From the NCBI GenBank assembly GCA_963792885.1, contig CAWBXX010000008.1, forward strand, positions 1 through 64,000: a stretch of DNA of 64,000 nt, read 5' to 3'. The DNA comes from DASWJZ01 sp963792885. GTDB taxonomy: Bacteria > Pseudomonadota > Alphaproteobacteria > Rhizobiales > Afifellaceae. The position numbers were made by a program, and so were the translations under genes. How positions within the stretch are numbered: position 1 is the first letter of the stretch; every line of letters starts with the position of its first letter. This document shows positions 28,928-37,608 of this stretch, piece after piece. The notes under the pieces were generated by a model. The model searched no databases. It was not told where the DNA came from and saw only the letters and a list, made by a program, of their open reading frames with translations.

Positions 28928-29956
28928 ATGACCTACCTTCCTGCGCCGACGCGCTACGACACGATGGTTTACCGGCGCTCCGGGCGGAGCGGCCTGAAGC
29001 TCCCCGCCGTCTCGCTCGGGCTCTGGCACAATTTTGGCGGCGACTCCGTCTACGAGAACATGCGCGCGATGTGCCGCACGGCCTTCGATCTCGGCATCAC
29101 GCATTTCGATCTCGCCAACAATTATGGCCCGCCCCCCGGCTCGGCGGAGGAGAACTTCGGCAAGATCCTGAAGACCGATTTCCGCGATCTGCGCGACGAG
29201 CTGATCGTCTCAACGAAGGCCGGCTACGGCATGTGGCCCGGGCCTTACGGAGAATGGGGAAGCCGCAAGTATCTTCTCGCAAGCCTCGACCAGAGCCTGA
29301 AGCGCATGGGGCTCGACTACGTCGACATCTTCTATTCGCATCGCGTCGATCCCGAAACGCCGCTCGAGGAGACGATGAGCGCGCTCGACGCGGCCGTGCG
29401 CCAGGGTAAGGCGCTCTACGTCGGCATCTCGTCCTACAATTCGGAGCGCACCGCCGAGGCGTCGGAAATTTTGCGCGAGCTCGGCACGCCCTGCCTGATC
29501 CACCAGCCGAGCTATTCGATGCTGAACCGCTGGACCGAGAACGACCACCTGCTCGATACGCTCGAAGCCGAAGGGATCGGCTGCATCGCCTTCTCGCCGC
29601 TCGCGCAGGGGATGCTCACCAGCAAGTACCTGAAGGGCGTTCCCGAAGGGAGCCGCGCCAAAGCCGGCAAGAGCTTCAAGATGGAATTCTTGAACAAGGA
29701 GACGGTCGCGCGCGTGAGCGCCCTCAACGACATCGCCAAGGCGCGCGGCCAGTCGCTCGCTCAGATGGCGATTGCTTGGGTTCTGCGCGATCCGCGTATG
29801 ACCTCCGCGCTCATTGGCGCGAGCCGGCCCGAGCAGATCACCGAGATCGCCGCCGCCGTGCAGAACACGACCTTCAGCAAGAAGGAGCTGAAGGAGATCG
29901 ACAAATACGCCGAGGAGAGCGACGTCAACCTCTGGTCCCGGTCCAGCAAGGCGTAA
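28928..29956 (+). CDS. aldo/keto reductase, YghZ/L-glyceraldehyde-3-phosphate-reductase-like
   Basis: A 342-residue aldo/keto reductase of the AKR14 (YghZ) type. It has RRSGRSGLKLPAVSLGLWHN at the start, the aspartate and tyrosine in HFDLANNYGPPPGSAEENFG, the lysine in IVSTKAGYGMWPGPYGEWG and the histidine in FYSHRVDPETPLEE. YghZ-type enzymes reduce small aldehydes such as methylglyoxal and glyceraldehyde 3-phosphate. It follows rhaK by 182 nt on the same strand, with a good ribosome binding site (GGGGAG). Reduction of L-lactaldehyde to propanediol as a side route of rhamnose breakdown is a plausible job but is inferred only from position. Confidence 0.9.
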   Translation: MTYLPAPTRYDTMVYRRSGRSGLKLPAVSLGLWHNFGGDSVYENMRAMCRTAFDLGITHFDLANNYGPPPGSAEENFGKILKTDFRDLRDELIVSTKAGYGMWPGPYGEWGSRKYLLASLDQSLKRMGLDYVDIFYSHRVDPETPLEETMSALDAAVRQGKALYVGISSYNSERTAEASEILRELGTPCLIHQPSYSMLNRWTENDHLLDTLEAEGIGCIAFSPLAQGMLTSKYLKGVPEGSRAKAGKSFKMEFLNKETVARVSALNDIAKARGQSLAQMAIAWVLRDPRMTSALIGASRPEQITEIAAAVQNTTFSKKELKEIDKYAEESDVNLWSRSSKA

Positions 29957-29991
29957 GCGCTCGCGCCAAGGACCGAAAGCAAACCTTCGTC

Positions 29992-30085
29992 GTCATTGCC
30001 GGGCTTGACCCGGCAATCCATTCCGTTGGGTTGCGGCCCAGAGAACGGTCACGGAATGAACGCCCGGATCAAGTCTGGGCATGAC
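29992..30085. repeat. intergenic palindromic repeat, family A (copy 2)
   Basis: An imperfect inverted repeat of 94 nt between the converging aldo/keto reductase and M14-like genes. The left arm starts GTCATTGCCGGGCTTGACC and ends CCATTCCGT; the right arm starts ACGGAATGAACG and ends GGGCATGAC. It shares its first arm with the element at 17540-17670. It could act as a shared transcript end. Confidence 0.75.
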
Positions 30086-30090
30086 ACACG

Positions 30091-31567
30091 TTACTGCGTC
30101 GCGACCGTGTCGTTGCGGCCGGCCATGATCACATCGATGATCTGGCGCTGCCGGTCGCGCTCGCCGTGATCGACGGTGACGTTCAGATAGTCACTGTGGC
30201 CGGTGAGAAGTGCGTAGTTGGAAAGCGAGCAGTCGCCCTCCCCGTCGCGCACGCCCTCGATCATCACGTTGATGCCGCGCGCGTTGAGGGCGGCCGCTCT
30301 CGTTGCCGATGTCGCCGTCACCGAAATGGGCGAGACGAGCAGAACGAGATTGCGCGATCCCGCGAGCGGGCCCTTCTGATCCGGTGCGGCGGAGACCTGC
30401 ATGTCTTTCGCCACCGTATCCATCGAGGCATGGCCAAGGCCGCCGGTCGGGACGTCGCCGTTATAGTTGTTGTGGAGCGCGATGATCGGCTCGTCGCTCA
30501 TCAGCGCACGGAAAAACGCCGTGAAGCGCGGCGAGGCGTCGTTGCCGAGCTTGCTGCAGCCGATGCCGTCGGCGGAGAAGTTCCGGTTCGGATCGATGCC
30601 GTCCTTGTTGCGCTTGCCGCCGGTATCGACCGTCACCAGCGTGCCTCCGTAGGTCTTGAGCGCCTCGACGGCGTTGTCGAATGACATGTCCTCGTCGTCG
30701 TGCATGACCGCCCAGAGCGGCCCGGGCCGGCTCGACTTGACCGTCTCAATTACCCAGGTCCGCCGCCGCTCCTTGAAGGTCTCCTCGGCGATGCAAAGGT
30801 TGCTCCCTGATAGAGCCTCGGCGTTACGCTGGAAGTCGCCGTCCTTGTCCGTCACCTTGTCGGGCATCAGGCACGCGCCGTTTGCCACAAGCTCGGGCAC
30901 AGGCAATTCCTGTGCGGGCGGCAGGATCGGCTGCGGCGACGCTTCGGCCGGAGCCACTTCCGGCGTCGGCTTCAGCGAGGCCGTCGTAAGCGGCTGCGCA
31001 AGCGGCGGCGCTGCCGCGCCTGCAACGAGGTCGATCGGCGCGGCGGCGCCAGCGGGCTCATCGTCCGCATCGCCCTGGGCCTCGGCATTGTCACCCGGGC
31101 GGTCAGGGCGCGGCCGCGGCAGACGCGCGAGGTCCGCATCCGGAATGTCCTGGATCGCCGCCGGACCACCCTCGCTCGATCCTTGTTCGACGACGGGCGT
31201 CTCGGCCGAACTCGGTGGGAACCGCGAGAGCGGGTTGGGGCGCAGTTGCGTCGCGATAGGGTAACGGGTCGATTGTGCCGGTCGCGGCGGAACGGCGCGC
31301 AAGAGCCCGGCGCGTCAGCGGGATCGCAAGGTCGGCGCTGTTGCCGATGACAAGGTCGAAGGTCCTCTCGATTCGCTGCTCGATGACCCCGATCGCATCC
31401 TGCGCGTTTGCAGAAGAGAGCAGAAACGCGCCGGCTAGCGCCAGCCATGCGCAGCGCACCGGCGGGCCGCGATACCAAAAGCAGCGACCCCCGGAATCCC
31501 GATTCGGATTCCTTGACACCTCCGCCAAACGCGTACCCCTGTTGCCGCCTGGCTTGCGGTTCGGCAT
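30091..31567 (-). CDS. secreted protein with M14 zinc-carboxypeptidase-like domain (one frameshift)
   Basis: After correcting one extra base near 31305 this gives up to 491 residues. A signal peptide is clear (CAWLALAGAFLLSSANA, cut before QDA). A stretch of about 180 residues rich in proline and alanine follows, probably unstructured. The C-terminal 270 residues hold what look like M14 peptidase landmarks: HDDE fitting the HxxE zinc motif, GIDPNRNFS fitting the substrate-binding asparagine-arginine motif, HNNYNGD for the third zinc ligand, and a late glutamate in IEGVRDGEGD. I assign this fold from motifs only. The start is uncertain; ATG at 31567 and GTG at 31459 are both possible. Peptidoglycan or peptide trimming in the periplasm is a guess. 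Confidence 0.68.
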
Positions 31568-31657
31568 GTTGCCCCGCCGTTCAAAGCACATTCTTCTCGC
31601 GAATGCGGCGGCAATGTGAACGGAAAGCCCGCAACACGAACGCAATAGGCGCGTGCT

Positions 31658-32176
31658 CTAGATTTGCGCTTGAAGAGCGGACAAGACCGCGCGGTGATGC
31701 TCGGCCGACGACTCGGAGAAGCAGCAGAATACCACCTCGTCGAAGGATGTGGGATGCGCGTTGACGTAATCTGCGACCGTCCTGACCGCGATCTCTGCGG
31801 CTTCGTGTGCCGGAAAACCGTAGACACCGGTAGAAATCGCAGGAAACGCGATGCTTCGAAGCGCGTGGTCCTCCGCAAGCGCCAGTGATGAGCGATAGGC
31901 GAAAGCGAGAAGCTCCGCCTCGCGCTGATCGCCCCCGCGCCAGATTGGCCCGACGGTGTGGATAACTCGGCGTGCCGGTAGCCGGTAGCCTTTTGTGATC
32001 CGCGCCTCGCCCGCCGGGCATCCGCCGATCTTTCGGCACTCGTCGAGAAGCTCCGGCCCCGCCGCGCGATGAATCGCGCCGTCGACGCCCCCGCCGCCGA
32101 GCAGGCTCTCGTTCGCCGCGTTCACGATGGCGTCGACCGGAAGCGTCGTGATGTCCGCGACCACGACCCGCAACAT
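31658..32176 (-). CDS. macro-domain protein, O-acetyl-ADP-ribose deacetylase-like (YmdB/MacroD type)
   Basis: A stand-alone macro domain of 172 residues. ADP-ribose binding residues are visible in VDAIVNAANESLLGGGGVDG, IHRAAGPELLDEC and AISTGVYGFPAHEAA, the arrangement of YmdB/MacroD proteins, which remove ADP-ribose or acetyl-ADP-ribose adducts. Its ATG overlaps the stop of the upstream SDR gene (TGATG), so translation is probably coupled. In the raw sequence a frameshift in the SDR makes one long frame running into this gene. That fusion is an artefact, because the SDR stop reappears exactly at this junction when the shift is corrected. Confidence 0.9.
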   Translation of the reverse strand: MLRVVVADITTLPVDAIVNAANESLLGGGGVDGAIHRAAGPELLDECRKIGGCPAGEARITKGYRLPARRVIHTVGPIWRGGDQREAELLAFAYRSSLALAEDHALRSIAFPAISTGVYGFPAHEAAEIAVRTVADYVNAHPTSFDEVVFCCFSESSAEHHRAVLSALQAQI

Positions 32177-32959
32177 CAAAGCGCCGTCCAGCCGCCGTCG
32201 ACGGAAAGCGTCGTGCCTGTGATCTGCGCCGCTGCGTCGGAGCAGAGGAACACGGTGAGCGCGCCGATCTCCTCGACGCGCGCGAACTCGTGCGTGGGCT
32301 GGCGCTGCAGCATCACCTCCTTGACGACGCGCTCGCGCGGCATGATTGTGCACCTTCATCTGGTCGGCGATCTGGCCTTCCACGAGCGGCGTCAGCACGT
32401 AGCCGGGGCAGATGGCGTTGCAGGTGACGTGCTCCTCGGCAAGCTCCAGCGCCACCGTCTTGGTAAAGCCGACGAGGCCGTGCTTTGCCGAGACATAGGC
32501 CGACTTGAAGGGCGAGGCGGTCAGCCCGTGCGCCGAGGCGATGTTGACGATGCGGCCCCAGCCCGAGGCGCGCATCGCAGGGATCGCTGCGGCGGTCGTG
32601 TGGAAGGCTGAGGAGAGGTTGATCGCGATGATCGCGTTCCACTTCTCGATCGGAAATTCCTCGACGCGCGCGACATGCTGGATGCCGGCGTTGTTGACGA
32701 GAATTAGAACCGCGCCGAACACCTCCGCCGCTTTCTCAACAAGCGCGCGGCATTCTTCCGGCTTCGCCATGTCGGCCTTGATGTAACGCGCGTCGACGCC
32801 ATGCTTCTCGGCGAGTCCGTCGGCGAGCGCGTGATCCTCCTTCGTGTCGGTGAAGGAGTTCAGGGCGACGTTCGCGCCCTCCCCCGCCAGCGCCTCGGCG
32901 ATGCCGAGCCCGATGCCGGAGGTCGAGCCGGTGACGATGGCGGATTTTCCTTTGAGCAT
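32176..32959 (-). CDS. 3-hydroxybutyrate dehydrogenase-like SDR (one frameshift)
   Basis: A short-chain dehydrogenase of 260 residues once an extra base near 32344 is removed, the same length as its paralogue at 41285-42067. It begins MLKGKSAIVTGSTSGIGLGI, with NNAGIQHVA, the catalytic serine in NIASAHGLTASPFKSAY and the YVSAKHG pair. PGYVLTPLVEGQI is characteristic of D-3-hydroxybutyrate dehydrogenases, and the restored tail ends SVDGGWTAL. It should take part in polyhydroxybutyrate or ketone-body use. It is followed by the macro-domain gene and preceded, only 3 nt away, by a toxin gene. Confidence 0.86.
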
Positions 32960-32962
32960 GGC

Positions 32963-33235
32963 TCACCTGTAGATTTCGCGGCGATGGCCAATCTCGAGCA
33001 CCAACACCGTGATCCGACGATCCTTGATCTCGCAGATTATCCTGAAATCGCCGACGCGATAGCGCCAGAGTCCGTCCGGTGGCCCCCTAAGCGCCTTGCC
33101 GATTCGCCGCGGGTCTTCTGCCACCGCAATGCGGTCGCTGAGGAAACGAAGAATTCGGACGCGGTCACCTTGGGCGATCTTCCCCAGCCGCCTTTCGGCC
33201 CGAGGCGAAAATTCGACGCGCCAGACGGGACTCAA
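32963..33235 (-). CDS. RelE/ParE-superfamily toxin
   Basis: A protein of 90 residues with the RelE/ParE fold pattern: VWRVEFSPRAERRLGKI at the start, GKALRGPPDGLWRYRVGDFRI in the middle (the usual conserved core), and the strand TVLVLEIGHRREIYR at the end. The basic C-terminal residues fit an mRNA interferase of the RelE type. It overlaps the upstream antitoxin gene by 4 nt (ATGA), the standard layout for co-translation. It is immediately upstream of the SDR gene on the same strand. Confidence 0.9.
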   Translation of the reverse strand: MSPVWRVEFSPRAERRLGKIAQGDRVRILRFLSDRIAVAEDPRRIGKALRGPPDGLWRYRVGDFRIICEIKDRRITVLVLEIGHRREIYR

Positions 33236-33450
33236 GCTTCACGGTCCACGCCATACTTGTTCATGACTTCATCGAGCGGAATCGGTTCGCCACCCTCCTC
33301 GAGCGCTTTTCGCGCCAAGTACATGTCCTCCAGATCGTCGATGTGCTCCAGGATCGCCTCGCGCGCGTAAAAGCTCTTCGACCGCCCCGTCTTTTTTGCA
33401 AGGTCGGCGAGGCGCTTCTCGATGTCGGGAGGAAGGCGCAGAGCAAGCAT
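33232..33450 (-). CDS. RelB/ribbon-helix-helix antitoxin
   Basis: A protein of 72 residues. The N-terminal MLALRLPPDIEKRLADLAKK and the helix KTGRSKSFYAREAIL form a ribbon-helix-helix DNA-binding fold. The acidic C-terminal half (EEGGEPIPLDEVMNKYGV) is the likely toxin-neutralising tail. It precedes the toxin gene with a 4-nt overlap. A perfect 22-bp palindrome lies 12 nt upstream of its start, which points to autorepression as is usual for these pairs. Confidence 0.9.
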   Translation of the reverse strand: MLALRLPPDIEKRLADLAKKTGRSKSFYAREAILEHIDDLEDMYLARKALEEGGEPIPLDEVMNKYGVDREA

Positions 33451-33461
33451 GGGAATTCTCC

Positions 33462-33483
33462 TGTGCTATACATGTATAGCACA
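33462..33483. promoter_or_regulatory. 22-bp perfect palindrome, operator of the toxin-antitoxin pair
   Basis: The half site TGTGCTATACA is followed directly by its exact reverse complement, giving 22 bp with no mismatch. It lies just upstream of the antitoxin start, overlapping where a promoter would be (ATA-rich in a GC-rich genome). Ribbon-helix-helix antitoxins bind such short palindromes as dimers of dimers. The 11-bp half sites fit one dimer each. Confidence 0.85.
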
Positions 33484-33616
33484 CATCCTGCCGCAAGGAA
33501 AGTCGAGCCTGCGGCGCGCATGTCACGCTTCCATCATCTCGCGCGGCGAAAATGGCGCCCGCGTTGACTTCCCGGGCGGTATTCGCCACCTGTTCCGCGT
33601 CGAGCTTGAGACGACG

Positions 33617-34898
33617 ATGAATCTCCACTGTTTGCCTGAAAAAGAGCCGATTTCGGCCGCGCCCCTCCCCCGCCGCTCGACCGTCGGGGTCGACGTCGGC
33701 GGGGTCACGGTGGGCGGCGGCGCGCCGATCGTCGTCCAGTCGATGACCAACACCGACACGGCCGATGTCGATGCCACCGCCAACCAGGTCGCGGCGCTCG
33801 CCCGCGCCGGCTCAGAGCTTGTGCGCATCACCGTCGACCGCGATGAGGCCGCGGCTGCCGTCCCACATATTCGCGACCGGCTCGCTCAGATGCGGGTAAA
33901 GGTGCCGCTCATCGGCGACTTCCACTATATCGGCCACAAGCTTCTCGCCGATCATCCGGCCTGCGCCGAGGCGCTCGACAAATACCGCATCAATCCCGGC
34001 AATGTCGGCTTCCGCGAGAAGCGCGACCGGCAGTTCGGCTCCATCATCGAGATGGCGATCAAGTATACGAAGCCCGTCCGGATCGGCGTCAATTGGGGCT
34101 CGCTCGACCAGGAGCTGCTGACCAGCCTGATGGACGAGAACGCGACGCGCGCCGAGCCGCTCTCCGCCGGCGCGGTGATGCGCGAGGCGATGGTGCAGTC
34201 CGGCGCTTCTCTCCGGCGCGCGCGCCGAGGAGATCGGGCTGCCGCGTGACCGCATCATCCTCTCCGCCAAGGTCTCGGGCGTGCAGGACCTGATCGCCGT
34301 CTACCGCATGCTGGCGAGCCGCTGCGACTACGCGATCCATCTCGGTTTGACCGAGGCCGGCATGGGCTCGAAGGGCATCGTCGCTTCTTCCGCCGCGCTC
34401 GGCATCCTCTTGCAGGAAGGTATTGGCGACACGATCCGCATCTCGCTGACGCCTGAGCCCGGCGGCGACCGCTCGCTGGAAGTGAAGGTCGCGCAGGAAA
34501 TCCTGCAAACCATGGGTTTCCGCGCCTTCGTGCCGATCGTCGCCGCCTGCCCCGGCTGCGGCCGCACGACCTCCACGACGTTCCAGGAGCTCGCCAAGGA
34601 GATCCAGGGGCACTTGACCGCCTCGATGCCGATCTGGCGCGAGACCTATCCGGGCGTCGAAGAGCTGAAGGTCGCCGTGATGGGCTGCATCGTAAACGGC
34701 CCGGGCGAATCGAAGCACGCCGATATCGGCATCTCGCTCCCCGGCACTGGAGAGCAGCCGACCGCGCCGGTCTTCATCGACGGCAAGAAGGCGGTGACGC
34801 TGCGCGGCCCGACCGTTGCCGAGGACTTCAAGAAGCTCGTGCAGAACTACATCGAGAAGCGCTACGGCCGCGGCGAGCAGAGGGACGACGCGGCCTAG
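33617..34898 (+). CDS. ispG: 4-hydroxy-3-methylbut-2-enyl diphosphate synthase (one frameshift)
   Basis: The GcpE enzyme of the MEP isoprenoid pathway, about 426 residues after removing one extra base near 34203. The N-terminal barrel has VGGGAPIVVQSMTNTDTADV and PLIGDFHYIGHKLL; the C-terminal part carries the [4Fe-4S] cysteines in ACPGCGRTT and GCIVNGPGE, with IGISLPGTGEQPTAPV next. Restoring the frame gives MVQSALLSGARAEEIG, the expected sequence across the break. It is normally essential and single-copy in organisms with this pathway, which argues that the break is a sequencing error. It converges with the next gene, sharing a CTAG at the two stops. Confidence 0.92.
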
Positions 34899-35419
34899 GC
34901 CGGCACGCTTTCGGCCGCCCACTCCGGGCTGTGCGCAATCCGCCGGAAGCGATAGAGCGCGAGGCCGATAATCGGCACAAAGATGTCGGTCCAGAAGATC
35001 ACACCGGCATTCCCGGGCGCGAAGTTGTGGGCCGTGACCATCTGGTAGACGTGGCCACCGGCCGCGCCCCACAGGAAGAAGGTCGGCCCCAGGATCGCCG
35101 CGAGCCGCATGCCCACGCTGCCGCGAAACGCCAGGCAGCCGACAACCGCAAAGCCGAGGCTGGCGAAGCCCACCTCGGCCTGGAACGGGCTGTTCTCCCA
35201 GCCGATGAAACGCGCCGCCACGTCGCCGAAGAAGACGTGCATCACGAAGTTGTAGAAGTAGCTGATGCCTATGGAGAAGAGCAGGAAATAAGCGAGCAGC
35301 GCGTCGGCCGCGCGCTCCTGCGTGACGGGCTTCGGCCCGGCGGCCATCGCCACGAAGCCAGCGGCGAAGCCGAGGACGAGCAGCGTTAGCGTGAAGTTGG
35401 ACAACAGGAAGCGGATCAT
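34895..35419 (-). CDS. small integral membrane protein, DUF6790-like
   Basis: An inner-membrane protein of 174 residues with about five hydrophobic helices. Recognisable segments are SNFTLTLLVLGFAAGFVAM at the start, FSIGISYFYNFVMHVFFGD in the middle, ENSPFQAEVGFASLGFAVVG, and APGNAGVIFWTDIFVPI near the end. I recall this pattern from the DUF6790 family, which has no known function. I start at 35419 (MIRFLL); the frame extends 120 codons upstream without plausible protein sequence. It converges on ispG. Confidence 0.75.
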   Translation of the reverse strand: MIRFLLSNFTLTLLVLGFAAGFVAMAAGPKPVTQERAADALLAYFLLFSIGISYFYNFVMHVFFGDVAARFIGWENSPFQAEVGFASLGFAVVGCLAFRGSVGMRLAAILGPTFFLWGAAGGHVYQMVTAHNFAPGNAGVIFWTDIFVPIIGLALYRFRRIAHSPEWAAESVPA

Positions 35420-35543
35420 TGCGTCTCTCCCGGCTCCCTCCAAGAGACTCGGATTGTGCTCCGGCGACCTCGAACCATTGCTTAATTCAACCGGTCGCAT
35501 TGCGACTATTGCCGGCCCCCGGTCGTGACCTGACAATGCCGGC

Positions 35544-36173
35544 ATGAGACAAGAAGCTGCGCCCGGAGCGCTCAACCCTTTGGAGCCGCTCGTCCTTGCC
35601 GATCGCCTCCTGCAGGTCATCGAAGCGGAGATCGTCCCCAAGACGCGCGAAGGCGTCGCCGCCGGCAACAAGCTCTTCGGCGCGGCGATCCTCAGGAAAT
35701 CCGATCTCTCGCTCGTCGTTGCCGCCACCAATGCGGAGACCGAGAACCCGCTCTTCCACGGCGAGATCGCGACACTCAACGCATTCTACAAGCTCCCCGC
35801 GGCGACCCGGCCGTCGACGCGCGACTGCCTGTTCCTCTCCACGCACGAGCCCTGCCCGCTCTGCCTCTCGGCGATCACCTGGGCGGGCTTCGACAACTTC
35901 GCCTATCTCTTCGGCTATGAGGACACGCGCGACGCCTTCGCCATCCCGCATGATATCAAGATCCTGGAGGAGGTGTTCGGCGTGATGAACGGCAGGTATC
36001 GCCGCGCCAACGCCTTCTGGAAGGCACGCGCCCTCGCCGACCTCGTCTCCGAGGCGCCGGAGCCCGAGCGTCAGACGCTCACCGCCCGTATCAATGCGCT
36101 GGCCAAGACCTATGACGCGCTTTCGGCTAAATATCAGGCGACCAAAGGCCAAGCCGATATCCCGCTGAGCTGA
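35544..36173 (+). CDS. nucleoside deaminase family protein
   Basis: A protein of 209 residues of the cytidine/deoxycytidylate deaminase superfamily. The zinc site is complete: HGEIATLNAF (HxE) and the STHEPCPLCLSAITW motif (PCxxC). The frame after FDNFAYLFGYEDTRDAF carries an extra C-terminal helical part not present in TadA-type tRNA deaminases, so it is more likely a free-base or nucleoside deaminase (guanine, cytosine or related). It begins a rightward run with alkA and an esterase gene. Confidence 0.85.
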   Translation: MRQEAAPGALNPLEPLVLADRLLQVIEAEIVPKTREGVAAGNKLFGAAILRKSDLSLVVAATNAETENPLFHGEIATLNAFYKLPAATRPSTRDCLFLSTHEPCPLCLSAITWAGFDNFAYLFGYEDTRDAFAIPHDIKILEEVFGVMNGRYRRANAFWKARALADLVSEAPEPERQTLTARINALAKTYDALSAKYQATKGQADIPLS

Positions 36174-36186
36174 TCCCCGAACACCT

Positions 36187-36867
36187 GTGACAAAGCTGAA
36201 GCCAATCGAGACGAAGCGCGACATCACGCGCGCGACGAAGGCGCTTCTTGTCGCCGATCCGCGGCTTGTGCCTGTCGCGGAGGTCGCGGGCCCCCTCCCC
36301 CTCCGCCGCCGCGAAGGCGGCTTCGAGGGGCTCGCGTCGATCGTCACCGCACAGCAGATATCAGACAGCGCCGCGGCGTCGATCTGGGCACGGTTCAAGA
36401 CTGCGGTCGATCCGTTCACGCCGCAGCAATACCTGGCGACATCCGAGGAAACGCTCCGTGCCGTCGGGCTCTCGCGCCCGAAGATCAAGACGCTCTGCGG
36501 CATCGCGGCAGCGGCTATTGACGGCTTCGATCTCGTCGCCGTCCACGATCTTCCCGCCGAGCAGGCGATGGCGGCGATGATGGCGCTCAAGGGCATCGGC
36601 CCGTGGACGGCGGAAATCTATCTCCTCTTCTGCGTCGGCCATCCCGACATTTTTCCGGCCGGCGACCTGGCGCTGCAGGTCGGCGTTCAGCAAGGTCTCG
36701 GCCTCAGAAAGCGGCCCGACGAGAAGAAGCTCAGGAAGCTCGCGCAGAAATGGGTGCCCTGGCGCGGCGTCGCCGCGCGGCTCTTCTGGGCCTACTACCG
36801 CAAGCGCCGTGACGCAGCGAAGGCCGAGCGCGTGGCAGCATCGACGAAGAGAAAGAAGGCGGCATGA
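36187..36867 (+). CDS. alkA: DNA-3-methyladenine glycosylase II (AlkA-like)
   Basis: A base-excision repair glycosylase of 226 residues, the short form without an Ada domain. The helix-hairpin-helix is in LKGIGPWTAEIYLLF and the catalytic aspartate in FPAGDLALQVG, as in AlkA. It removes alkylated purines from DNA. GTG at 36187 is the start, 13 nt after the deaminase stop. The C-terminal tail is lysine- and arginine-rich. It overlaps the next gene by an ATGA junction. Confidence 0.9.
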   Translation: MTKLKPIETKRDITRATKALLVADPRLVPVAEVAGPLPLRRREGGFEGLASIVTAQQISDSAAASIWARFKTAVDPFTPQQYLATSEETLRAVGLSRPKIKTLCGIAAAAIDGFDLVAVHDLPAEQAMAAMMALKGIGPWTAEIYLLFCVGHPDIFPAGDLALQVGVQQGLGLRKRPDEKKLRKLAQKWVPWRGVAARLFWAYYRKRRDAAKAERVAASTKRKKAA

Positions 36868-37511
36868 TCGACGGACCGCGCATTCCGCCGGCCGCGGGCG
36901 GAGCCGCGAAAAACCTCGTCGTCTTCCTGCACGGCTACGGCGCCGACGGGAACGATCTGATCGGGCTTGGCCGCGACTGGGCAGGCGCCCTCCCTACCAC
37001 GGCCTTCGTGTCACCGAATGCGCCGGAGCTTTGCCCCGGCACGCCGATGGGTCGGCAATGGTTCCCGCTTACGATGCGCGACCCGCGCGAGCTCTCACGC
37101 GGCGTGGCGAATGCCCGCCCGGCGCTCGACACCTTCCTCGACGCGGAGCTTCAGCGCCATGGCCTCGACGAAAGCGCCTGCGTTCTCGTCGGCTTCAGCC
37201 AGGGCACGATGATGGCGCTCCACGTCGGTCCGCAGCGCAAGGGCCGTCTTGCCGGCATTCTCGGCTATTCCGGTCTCCTCGCCGATCCCGACGCGCTGAA
37301 TCGCGGGCCGATCCAGAAGCCGCCCGTCTTCCTGATCCACGGCGACCGCGACGACCTGATACCCGTCGCCGCGATCTTCTCCGCAGCAGCCGGCCTCGCC
37401 GCCGCGGAGATTCCGGTCGAATGGCACATCTCGCAAGGGATACCGCACGGGATCGGCCCGGACGGGCTGGAGCTCGGCCTGAAGTTCCTGAAACGCGTCC
37501 TGCCGCGCTGA
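36864..37511 (+). CDS. phospholipase/carboxylesterase family alpha/beta hydrolase
   Basis: An esterase of 215 residues of the YpfH/carboxylesterase 2 group. It has VFLHGYGADGNDLIGLG, the nucleophile in LVGFSQGTMMAL, the acid in LIHGDRDDLIPV and the histidine in QGIPHGIGPDG. These enzymes hydrolyse short acyl esters; the natural substrate is unknown. It overlaps alkA by 4 nt, so it belongs to the deaminase-alkA-esterase unit. Confidence 0.9.
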   Translation: MIDGPRIPPAAGGAAKNLVVFLHGYGADGNDLIGLGRDWAGALPTTAFVSPNAPELCPGTPMGRQWFPLTMRDPRELSRGVANARPALDTFLDAELQRHGLDESACVLVGFSQGTMMALHVGPQRKGRLAGILGYSGLLADPDALNRGPIQKPPVFLIHGDRDDLIPVAAIFSAAAGLAAAEIPVEWHISQGIPHGIGPDGLELGLKFLKRVLPR

Positions 37512-37608
37512 TCGGGCGCCACCTCCGGGAACGAACGCCCTTCCGCGCGCGTTTCCTGCCGCGCTCCGTCGGGGAGCGCGTCTTCCGCACCCGCGATGTG
37601 AAATCGTC

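Noticed and set aside
31658..32959. One 433-residue frame that looks like an SDR fused to a macro domain
   Set aside because: The linker is the normal SDR C-terminus read in the wrong frame. Removing one base near 32344 restores the SDR ending and a stop that overlaps the macro-domain ATG.
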